NCBI GenBank assembly: GCA_025360805.1
Contig: JANYBK010000175.1
Coordinates: 1 to 40,427 of the forward strand
Length of the DNA stretch: 40,427 nt
Direction: 5' to 3'
DNA from: Methanomicrobiales archaeon
Lineage (GTDB): Archaea > Halobacteriota > Methanomicrobia > Methanomicrobiales > Methanospirillaceae
Part shown: piece by piece, positions 1-9,300 of the stretch
How the letters are laid out: the number at the start of each line of letters is the position of its first letter
Numbering within the stretch: position 1 is the stretch's first letter
Translations under genes and position numbers: made by a program
Notes under the pieces: generated by a model
Databases searched by the model: none
What the model was told of the DNA's origin: nothing
The model's input: the letters and a program-made list of their open reading frames with translations, nothing else

Positions 1-315
1 AGGAACAAGAATCTGATCTTGAGAATAGGTGAGGATCTTTGACTGTATTTCCAGAAGTGAGTCCAGGTCCAGCTTGGACAAATGGTATCTGACTGACGTT
101 TCACAAGGGATTTTTTCTACAACTTTGTTGATGGAATGTACCGAGAGTTTGGTTGCCGACATCCCAACGAGTGACTGGATTATCGTCTTTTGTTTCAGGG
201 TTCCGTTGATGGAAATGGTGAGGTTCCGGTTTATTGCGTCTACTGCAATTTCGGAACAATCTTCTGCTCGTATCTCATCCTTTATTCGGCGGGCAATTTG
301 CCGTTGTTTGACCAT
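1..315 (-). CDS. Transposase, N-terminal part, truncated by the window edge (IS4-superfamily/ISH-like)
   Basis: Minus strand from ATG at 315 is open to the window edge: MVKQRQIARRIKDEIRAEDCSEIAVDAINRNLTISINGTLKQKTIIQSLVGMSATKLSVHSINKVVEKIPCETSVRYHLSKLDLDSLLEIQSKIL... It resembles N-termini of archaeal ISH-type transposases (SVHS..., ETSVRYHLxKLD). Not in the ORF track because it has no stop within the window. Confidence 0.6.
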   Translation of the reverse strand, partial: MVKQRQIARRIKDEIRAEDCSEIAVDAINRNLTISINGTLKQKTIIQSLVGMSATKLSVHSINKVVEKIPCETSVRYHLSKLDLDSLLEIQSKILTYSQDQILVP

Positions 316-780
316 ATTCGGCGCCCGCTGCCCTCTTAAAGCTACCGGTTTGTTTTAGCCCGAGCTAAAAATTAGTGAAGTACTGGGATCAGAAACCCCA
401 GAATATTCCCGATAACAATTCGATTGGTTTGTGTTCCTGTTCACACATCTTCGTAGGCGTTTTATGAAAAATATTAGATATTAAAAAAATATTGTTTAAA
501 CTTAATCAAGTAATTGTAATTGGAGTAGAAACCAAACCGTTTCGTTTCTAAAAAGGGGGATTTCCTCTTTGTAGATATGGATTGAATGTAGATGTTTTGG
601 GATGGATGTCTGCTCAGGTCCGGGCAGAAAGAAAAATGGTTTGTTTCAGGGTAATAGACGACCATATTTCGTTATGTATAAATACACGTAACACAAAACT
701 GAAAGAAGTGCGGAAAGACCAAGATGTTCGTCATTAAGCGAATCGTGTCTGGATGCCATCAAAATTAAAAGGGTTGTTTT

Positions 781-3700
781 ATGACTATTAAGAAATCGCT
801 AATCACAACGGATTGGAGAGCAAAAGGATTGAAGGCTAATCCGGGAACACGCTCTTTCAGGGCATGCTTCCTGCTTCTTATCCTGATGATGGTGTGTGTT
901 GCAGCTGTATCTGCAGCGTTAATCACCGGCATCTCACCAACTTCCGGTTCCCAATATGGTAACACCATAGTAACCATCACTGGGACTTTTACAGGAACGC
1001 CAACGGTAAATTTTTCCGCCAGTACTTATGATGCTACTGACAGCAAAGCGGGTACAGTGACGGCTTATTCCACTACTTCAATCACAGTGAAGACTCCGCC
1101 CCATGCACTCGGATTAGTCAACGTGTTTGTAAGCGATGACACGGGCATTACTGCTTCTAATGGTGCATTCACCTATACAGGTAATTTCCCGACGTTAGTC
1201 GGATTTAACACTAGCGCGAACACTACCCCCTCGGCCGGTTCCGCTCCAACTATGACCGAAACTTATTGGCCTGGTTTTGATGCAGTTCATAATGTTGAAA
1301 TGAAATACATCAAAGTTGCCGGGGGTTCCCTTATAAACCTAAGTGGGTCCTACTTAACAGCCCCGTATTATGTAACGTATACCGGGAATGGTCAAACCGT
1401 ACAAAACGCAACAACTGACTTTGTTGATGTTACGAAAGATAATGGTGGGACTGACTTCAACCTCACAATGAAAACCCCGGCCCATAGCGCAGGAACAGTT
1501 ACCGTCACCCTCTATACAGCCAATGGTTCTGTATCCAGAGGGAACTTAACCTATGTAGCTGTCCCAGTCATAACCGCTGTTTCGCCAGCATATGGCTCAA
1601 CTTTTGGCACTGGTACGATTACCATCTCAGGGACAGGAGACTTTGGATCAACGACTTCAGTATTCTTTAACAAGACGCAAGTTACTACCTTCCTTACGAA
1701 AAATGGAACTGCGGTCACACTGACTCTCCCAGCTCAACCTATATCGGGACCCTGTGTCGTTAATATCACCACAGTCGGTGGCGATTCGGCAATCACCGCG
1801 GGTCTATTCACTATTTATGATCCTCCGGCAATTGACACTGTTAGTAACCCCAGTGGTGCCTACGCCACATCACCGTTTAACATCTCGGTTCTCGGCGGTA
1901 CTACGGTAAACATTTACGGGAAAAACTTTACCGCAGCAAGCATGGTTGGAGCAACGGTAAAATTCAATGGAACAGCTGCTACCAGTGTAACGCGTGTCAG
2001 TGATACACAGATCACAGCGGTCGCTCCGGCTTGGCCATTCATGACAGTGAACACATTATGGCAAACCGCGCCTTTCATTAATATCCAAAACGCTTCGGTT
2101 AATGTTACTACATTAGGTGGGATCTCAAAGGACAACTTCGGCAATATCACCTATGATATACTAAAGCCGAACATCACCAGCATCTCGCCGACTAGCGGCT
2201 CGACAGGTGGCGGCGTCGTATTAACTATCACCGGGAAAAACCTTAGCTACGCAAGATTGGTATCCTTCAATCCTGTGACAGCGGGTAACCCGGTACTTTA
2301 CAACACAAGTGCTGGTGGTGTTACGGTTGTCAGTGACACTCAGATCACGTGTATAATCCCCAGTTCCACTCTAATTGGAGACTATAGAGTCAACGTGACC
2401 ACTCCGGCCGGGGTTTTATTCACCTCTTCCGATGTAAAGACATTCACCTATACCGCAATTGCTCCGGTCATCACAACGGTCTCGCCGAATTACGGCCCGG
2501 ACTTTGGCGGTCAATGGGTAAACATCACAGGGTCAGGCTTCTCCGGAACCACAGCGACCGGAGTAATCTTTAACGGTCAGGCGGGTAATAGTGCGTATGT
2601 ATTCAACGATACTTCGCTCACTGTGAATACCCCGGCATATCCGAAGGGAATTTCTTTCATCACAATCAACGCCGCCGGTGGCAGCATTACTAAACAGGCT
2701 GCATACACCTTTGCAGGACAACCGCAGATCACCAGTCTCTCACCGGTATCCGGATCGATTGCCGGTGGCAACACCATAACCATCAATGGGAGAAACCTTA
2801 CCGGTGCGAGTGTAGTAACATTTAACTTCACAAGGGCAACTGGTGTGACTGTTATCAACGATGGTCAGATCACAGCGATCCTCCCGGCAGCGAACCAAAG
2901 TGCAACCGGATCTGTTAACGTCAACGTGACCACCTACCTGACTAGCTCATCTGTAGAGGGGACGGGTGCCTTTAACTATGGATCCGCTCCGACCTTAACC
3001 AGCATCTCGCCGGTAAGCGGTTCGATTTCCGGTGGTACTTTAGTAACCCTCTTTGGGGCAAACCTTGCCAACGCGACATCAGTAACATTTGGTGGCCTAC
3101 CTGGAACCAATTTCACGCGTTTCGATGCAGCAACACAAGTCACCGTGAACACCCCGGCAACAACTACACCCGGAGTAGTTTATCCACTCATCTTAACACC
3201 CTCCGGCAGTGTAACTAACTCATCCGTAAGTTACACCTACTATGGAAGCCCGGTCATTACAAGCATCTCCCCGTCAAGCGGTCCGTTAGCCGGTGGCAAC
3301 TTAGTCACCATCACCGGAACCAGCTTTGTCGGAGCGAGCCAGGTAACCTTTGATGGTACACAGGCAACCAATTTCACGTATGTCGACTCGACAAAGATAA
3401 CAGCGAACGCCCCGGCCCATGCAGCTGGAGCTGTTACCGTTCTCATAGCCGCAACTGGTGGCACTGGGACAGGGACATACACCTATGCAGCAACTCCGAC
3501 CTCAACGGTAGGCGTATTCCGCAATGGAGCTGTCTACCTTGCAGGCACCAACACCAATGGTGGAGCACCAGTCAATGCCTTTAGCTATGGTATGACTGGC
3601 GATAAACCGGTAGTTGGACAATGGACCTCTACCCAAACTGCAAAAACCATCGGTGTCTTCCGTGGTAGCAGTGGTATGTTCTACCTCCGGAACACCAACA

Positions 3701-4179
3701 ATAATGGTGTAGCAGACACGAAGTTTAACTTCGGTCAGGCTAACGATGTACCGGTATCCGGTCACTGGTCAGGCGCTGGCATTGACACCGTGGGTGTCTT
3801 CCGCACTGGCACATTCTTCCTCGCAGGCAGCAATGTCAATGGTGGAGGAACGGTTAATGCCTTCAACTATGGTATGTCAACTGATGTACCAGTAGCAGGC
3901 GACTGGACCGGAAATGGAGCGACTGAAGTTGGTATCTTCCGCAATGGTCTGTGGGCTCTCGCTTCCAGCAACGTTGCTGGTGGTGGAACGCCAACCTACT
4001 TCACCTTCGGTCAGACTGGAGATGTACCAGTAACCGGAGACTGGAACGCAGATGGAGCAACTGAAGTTGGTGTCTTCCGCAATGGAATGATCTTCCAGGC
4101 AACACCAGCCGGAGCTCTCAGCGGTTACTTCAACTACGGTATGACCAGCGACTTACCAGTCGGTGGATACTTCGGTTGA
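781..4179 (+). CDS. Secreted multi-IPT/TIG-domain surface protein with C-terminal VGVFRNG...GDWxGxG repeat module
   Basis: 1132-aa ORF; hydrophobic signal-like segment (ACFLLLILMMVCVAAVSAA); about eight ITSISPxSGSxxGGxxVTITGxNL IPT/TIG signatures; C-terminal ~46-aa repeats; many NxS/T sequons. Confidence 0.85.
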   Translation: MTIKKSLITTDWRAKGLKANPGTRSFRACFLLLILMMVCVAAVSAALITGISPTSGSQYGNTIVTITGTFTGTPTVNFSASTYDATDSKAGTVTAYSTTSITVKTPPHALGLVNVFVSDDTGITASNGAFTYTGNFPTLVGFNTSANTTPSAGSAPTMTETYWPGFDAVHNVEMKYIKVAGGSLINLSGSYLTAPYYVTYTGNGQTVQNATTDFVDVTKDNGGTDFNLTMKTPAHSAGTVTVTLYTANGSVSRGNLTYVAVPVITAVSPAYGSTFGTGTITISGTGDFGSTTSVFFNKTQVTTFLTKNGTAVTLTLPAQPISGPCVVNITTVGGDSAITAGLFTIYDPPAIDTVSNPSGAYATSPFNISVLGGTTVNIYGKNFTAASMVGATVKFNGTAATSVTRVSDTQITAVAPAWPFMTVNTLWQTAPFINIQNASVNVTTLGGISKDNFGNITYDILKPNITSISPTSGSTGGGVVLTITGKNLSYARLVSFNPVTAGNPVLYNTSAGGVTVVSDTQITCIIPSSTLIGDYRVNVTTPAGVLFTSSDVKTFTYTAIAPVITTVSPNYGPDFGGQWVNITGSGFSGTTATGVIFNGQAGNSAYVFNDTSLTVNTPAYPKGISFITINAAGGSITKQAAYTFAGQPQITSLSPVSGSIAGGNTITINGRNLTGASVVTFNFTRATGVTVINDGQITAILPAANQSATGSVNVNVTTYLTSSSVEGTGAFNYGSAPTLTSISPVSGSISGGTLVTLFGANLANATSVTFGGLPGTNFTRFDAATQVTVNTPATTTPGVVYPLILTPSGSVTNSSVSYTYYGSPVITSISPSSGPLAGGNLVTITGTSFVGASQVTFDGTQATNFTYVDSTKITANAPAHAAGAVTVLIAATGGTGTGTYTYAATPTSTVGVFRNGAVYLAGTNTNGGAPVNAFSYGMTGDKPVVGQWTSTQTAKTIGVFRGSSGMFYLRNTNNNGVADTKFNFGQANDVPVSGHWSGAGIDTVGVFRTGTFFLAGSNVNGGGTVNAFNYGMSTDVPVAGDWTGNGATEVGIFRNGLWALASSNVAGGGTPTYFTFGQTGDVPVTGDWNADGATEVGVFRNGMIFQATPAGALSGYFNYGMTSDLPVGGYFG

Positions 4180-4198
4180 ACGTAAAGTAAGTAAGAAA

Positions 4199-4231
4199 AT
4201 GGGGAAAAATCCCCTAAACTTTTTTTTAAAT
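4199..4231 (+). terminator. Stem-loop plus T-tract after the IPT-repeat gene
   Basis: GGGGA-AAAA-TCCCC hairpin followed by cttttttttaaa about 25 nt after the stop codon. Confidence 0.5.
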
Positions 4232-4445
4232 CGCAAAATTCAAAGATTAAATTTTGATGTTTCCTCAAACGTCACAATTCGCAGTTTCGCCAGTCTTTTG
4301 ACGTTTCGGTTTTGTGATTGTATCTCGTTAGAATTGCAATAGCTATCTTCAGAAATTACCTTTCGATGTGATTCTTTGGGGTAAGATAATCCGATGGCAG
4401 TTTTACGTATTATGAAAAAAGTTACCCCGCTACCGGCACCGCGGA

Positions 4446-6377
4446 TTATATGCCGTCTTTTTTTATCTGGATAGAAACAACTCTTCGGAATGGGAACTCA
4501 GAATATTTTTGTTTCCCTCTCCAGAGATTATGCCCCTCGGCAGAGAGGAAATATGTTTCAACATCGTCTTTCAATTGATTTAGTGTTGTATCAAATCCGG
4601 GTAATAAATGATGTTCATTTAAAATCAATCGGATCTTTTCATCATGCTCTTTTGCACCGTTTCCCTGTATGACATGATCGACACAATGAATTGAAAAACC
4701 ATCGGGCTTTAAAATTCGTCGTACCCCATTAAAAACTTCAGGAATATTTTCATTGGGTATATGCTCTAAAACAGAAATTGAATATACGCAATCATATGAT
4801 CCCTCATCCAGCAGGTTTATGCCATCCTCAAAATAATTTTTAATAATTGTAATATGTGGATATTGTTTTTTAAAATATTCATATTCAACCGGACCATTCC
4901 CCGTCCCGTCGTATGGATCAATTATTGTTACGTCGTACCCGAGTTTATGTAAAAAATGTGCAACCTGGGGCTCTCCTGCACCAATCTCTATTAATTTTCC
5001 CCCAAATGGTATTGTAGCAATTATCTCTTTTACCATCCAGGGTCTCTGGACATTTTTTAAATCACCATTCGAATTACAGATATCCCTAAAAGTTTCGACA
5101 CTGTCACAAAAATCTCTTACAGTAGCATAACTCAAATTGTCTTTTGCATAATCCTTATATTTTCCATATAAATTGCTATGACGACTAAAAGCCTCTTTGT
5201 TTGGTACAATGTGACCTCGTATATCTTTGTAAAATGCTTCGAGTTTCTTTGTATTTTTTTCAATATCAAATTCCAGTTTAGCAAACTCCCGCCCCATGCA
5301 GGCAATACGTGTAGCCAGACCTTTATCATTCGCTAAAATCTTCACTTTTTCCATAATATCGATTGCATCCCCTTTGTCAAGAAGTAAAGCCTGTTCAGAA
5401 TTCTTTATAAATCGCCCTAAATTGGCATTCGGAAGAATTACTGGTTTACCCATGAAGAAAAATTCCGGTAATTTTGAAGGCAATCGATAGTCATTGAATC
5501 TGTCTGCTCTGCCCGGCTGTATTAAAAAATCAGAAATGCCCAACACAGAAGAGATCTTTTGATGAGAAACAAAACCCAGTTCAATTGAATATTGATGTGC
5601 CCAATCACTGTCATCGCCTAAAAAAGGAACAAAATCTCTTCCCGTGCGAATCAATTTTGCAGGTATCCCGTCACGGTTTAGTAACGCGACTGCCAGATAT
5701 AAACTTCGCACTTCTTTGGCATTTGAGGAATGCACATTTCCTGTGTAACATATTACAATATCCGTCTCCTCAATTCCAAGGTCATGTCGTAAATTTTTAT
5801 CAATTACATCCGCATGAAAACGTGAAGTATCGATTCCAGGCCATAACACCAGATATTTTTTATCTTTTGGGATAAAGTCAACGAGTGTATCCATAATGAC
5901 TGTTACCCCATCTGCAGCATTCAAAAATTCCCGGTAAAAGACAGGATGCGATGCGGTTTCCGGAACAATTTCATTTAATTTCTCGATAGATAATGATCTC
6001 AATTTGTCGATTGGAAGCGACAAAATATTTTCAAGAATTAATTCTTCATTATCTTCAAGATGAATAATTAACGTGCATTTAAGTTTTTTTAACAATTCCA
6101 TGCACTGTTTCCGAACAATCTCTCTCGGGGTCCATGCATGAATAATATCAGGCTCTTTGCCGTTTTTGAATAATTTTTTAAAATTCTGTAGCTCGGAGAA
6201 TTCTGCAGGAGTATACAATACTTCCCCACCGATCGCATCATATAATGAATTTTTATTGACAGGTACTGCAATACAACAATCGTTTCCTCTCCTGACTAAA
6301 TTATTCGCAAAATTATGGATTTGTATCGCGCTATTACTCGTAAAATCATGATAGGTGACAAATAAAATGTTTAACAT
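4446..6377 (-). CDS. Fusion protein: N-terminal GT4-type glycosyltransferase plus C-terminal class I SAM methyltransferase
   Basis: 643 aa; GT-B-like N-terminal half (LWPGIDTSRFHAD, LPSKLPEFFFMGKPVILPNANLG); C-terminal GGKLIEIGAGEPQVAHFLHKLGYDVTIIDPYDG and YDCVYSISVLEHIPNE methyltransferase motifs. Start overlaps the end of the upstream gene. Confidence 0.8.
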   Translation of the reverse strand: MLNILFVTYHDFTSNSAIQIHNFANNLVRRGNDCCIAVPVNKNSLYDAIGGEVLYTPAEFSELQNFKKLFKNGKEPDIIHAWTPREIVRKQCMELLKKLKCTLIIHLEDNEELILENILSLPIDKLRSLSIEKLNEIVPETASHPVFYREFLNAADGVTVIMDTLVDFIPKDKKYLVLWPGIDTSRFHADVIDKNLRHDLGIEETDIVICYTGNVHSSNAKEVRSLYLAVALLNRDGIPAKLIRTGRDFVPFLGDDSDWAHQYSIELGFVSHQKISSVLGISDFLIQPGRADRFNDYRLPSKLPEFFFMGKPVILPNANLGRFIKNSEQALLLDKGDAIDIMEKVKILANDKGLATRIACMGREFAKLEFDIEKNTKKLEAFYKDIRGHIVPNKEAFSRHSNLYGKYKDYAKDNLSYATVRDFCDSVETFRDICNSNGDLKNVQRPWMVKEIIATIPFGGKLIEIGAGEPQVAHFLHKLGYDVTIIDPYDGTGNGPVEYEYFKKQYPHITIIKNYFEDGINLLDEGSYDCVYSISVLEHIPNENIPEVFNGVRRILKPDGFSIHCVDHVIQGNGAKEHDEKIRLILNEHHLLPGFDTTLNQLKDDVETYFLSAEGHNLWRGKQKYSEFPFRRVVSIQIKKDGI

Positions 6378-9300
6378 GGATTATCCCTTTTTTCCTTTAT
6401 CTTGTAGCCCGTGGAACCCAATCCGTAATTTGCCAGATCAAAATTGCAATTATAATACCGATCTCCTTTTTTGATCAGCTCTTCCCATTGATCCAATAAC
6501 AAATTTCTATCAACTAAATTATACTGGGTTATATCCCGTGTTGAACACTCGTAATGCGTGATAATTACCCGGGGATTAAAAATGATCCTATAGCCGTTTG
6601 AAATAAATTTCAAACATAAATCAACGTCCTGGTAAATAATCGAATAATGTTCGTTAAATCCGTAAAGTTCAAGAAATACCGATTTTTTAACCATCATACA
6701 CGCAGCGGTAATAGCGGAAACTTCTCTGGCGCAGAGTAACGATCCTGCATAACCGTCACAATCCATGGGGTAATCTCTCATAATATGGTCGGCAGTGCCG
6801 CGGAACCCAAGAACAACGCCTGCATGTTGTACGGTATTATTGGGAAATACCAATAGAGGTCCAACTGCGGCTACATCTGGTTGTTCAGCATAGTATAATA
6901 AAAAATCAATCCAGTTTTTTGATTGGATTTGCGTATCATTATTTAAAAAAACCAGGTATTCACCATTGGCATTTTTTGCACCAACGTTATTTATTTTCGA
7001 AAAATTAAATGGCTCATTAAACAAAATTTTTTTGCAGGGAAATGAATCAAGTATCCTTTTTGCGTCCTCATTTGTTGTATTATTATCCATAATAATTACT
7101 TCAAAATTAGGATAAGACGTAAGTTCGTAGATACTTTTTAGACAGCGTTCAATTAATTCCGGTTTATCCTTCGTCGGAATAATAATACTTACTAATGGAA
7201 AATCTGCTCGTGGCAGCGGGGTGATTAACACCCTGTGGGGAATATGTCCTGCCGATGCAATGGCGTTTAAGCTAAGTCTCTTTAAATGAGAATTTACGGC
7301 ATTTACTTGTTTTTCACTGATATTTCCTTTTGAATCGGAGCTCGATGCGATGCTCCCTTCAATCTTCCTCCAGTGATAGAGAAGTTTAGGGATATGATAG
7401 ATATTTTTTGTATTTTCAGATAATCGCAACATGAATTCATAATCCTGTACAAAATCAAATTTTTTATCCAGAAGGGAAATTTTTTCTGCAAGTGACCGTC
7501 TTACCGTAAGTAAATGCCCCACATACATAACACCCCTGAAATATTCAGGGGACCAGTCTGGCTTAAAAAACGGTTCGCACAAGTCACCATTTTCTGAAAG
7601 TTTATCTTCATCGCTGTAAATTATATCCGCATCCGGATGTTCATTTAAGAATTTTACCACTTCAAAAAGGGCATCTTTTGGAATTGCATCGTCATTATCC
7701 AGAAGTGTGATAAATTCCCCGGTTGCCATTTTTATTGCATTGTTGGTTGTTTCACTAATCCCGGAATTTTTTTCATTAAATTCGATCCGTATCCTGGGAT
7801 CAGAACCATAATAACTTTTTAAAGTATCAGAAACATGTGATTTTGTGCTGGCATCATCAACAAGACATAATTCCCAATTCTCATAAATTTGTTCCAGAAC
7901 GGAATCAATACAAAATTTCAGCCATTTCTCATCGACATTGTAAACTGGTGTGATAATCGAAAGTTTTGGCAGATAGGTGAATTGTGTGATCTTTTCACGG
8001 ATCTCCGGAATATTTTCCGATGTAAATTCGCAGCGCTCCGAGTAAACATCCGCTGGATTTTGACCACGGACTGTGGTTGTTACGCGGTTTTTAAAAATGT
8101 GGAAATATTTTTTCAGAGAAGACACGGTAGTATTTGTTTTGAATTCATTGTGCGTGTTTCTCACTTTATATCTATTAAAATAATTACGCATCCGGTTCAG
8201 CCCAAGTTCATAATATTTTCTTCTTTGTGTGTTTTCTGCAAGGATTCTTCCGACAATTTTGTAATGGAATTTCATTGTTAATTGCCATACAATGCTTGTT
8301 TCAATGCCCGCGATCTTTTGTTCCAGGGAAAGAATGTATGCTGACTTTTCCGCTAGTTGCGAATCTTTGGCAGATATTACCTGATCAAGTTCCTGGATAT
8401 GAGCCGTTCCTTCCAGAACCTGTGTATGCTCGTTCGCGAGTGCGGTTTCCAGGGATTGCACATTTTCAGTTAACCCATATATGTTTTCATTCAACCCATG
8501 GATTTGCTGAACCTTGTCTGTTATTGTGTGTTCCAGGGATTGTACCTGGGTTGCCATGACCGTGATTTGTTGTTCTTTAGAAGCGAGAGTCTGGTAGAGG
8601 TAATTAACGTGATTGTTAGTTTCCGTGATTTGTTGTTCTTTAGAAGCGAGAGTCTGGTAGAGGTAATTAACGTGATTGTTAATATCCGTGATTTGTTGTT
8701 CTTTAGACGCGAGAGTCTGGTTGATGTTAATTACCTGAGCCCTCATTTCATCAATCTGCTCATTAACGGAATACGGAGAGGGCGATCCAGGGAAATAGGT
8801 TTGCTCCTTTCCAGAAACGAACTCCTGAAAAAGTGCCTCGAACTGAAAATTTTCAGTTAACCGGTGTTCGGAATATTGTGGATATATGTCCTGAAGCATC
8901 TCAATGATAAATAAATTTTTATTTTTATTTTTGAAGAACGGACCGATTTTTTCGAAAATATGGTATACGTTTCGGAATAAGATCAAATCCGCAGGAAGCG
9001 GTTCTTTTGACAGCCACTTTTTATCAATAAAATTAAATGTATTTTCAGGACTAACGATAATATTCCAGAATGTATAATCAATTGCTTCCCCATTCACCAG
9101 AGGATAACCTTCAGGATCTGTTATCCCAAGGGAATACGTACGTAACAATTCAGCATGTAAATCTTTTAGGATCTGTTTTAAATTAGATTCCGGGGATTTC
9201 TTAAATACCGCAGAAAGGATGTCGGAGCTCAAGAGCCTGCCCAGAACTAGTTCGTTATCCTGTAATGCAAATTCAATCTTACCCTCATTCACAATCGGTG

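Noticed and set aside
29-358. 109-aa plus-strand ORF
   Set aside because: Antisense to a coherent transposase reading frame on the minus strand; composition looks like a shadow ORF.
474-665. 63-aa minus-strand ORF
   Set aside because: AT-rich intergenic DNA, no recognisable domain or ribosome-binding site; insufficient support.
2577-2858. Minus-strand ORFs inside the IPT/TIG gene (also 1914..2150, 3240..3482)
   Set aside because: Recurrent antisense patterns generated by the repeated IPT/TIG coding sequence.
8562-8750. Possible CRISPR array from regularly spaced repeats
   Set aside because: Units are contiguous 63-bp tandem copies in frame within a coding sequence, with no unique spacers.
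8498-8860. 120-aa plus-strand ORF with repeated LLFFRSESLVEVINVIV
   Set aside because: Antisense shadow of the coiled-coil tandem repeat in the 1359-aa gene.
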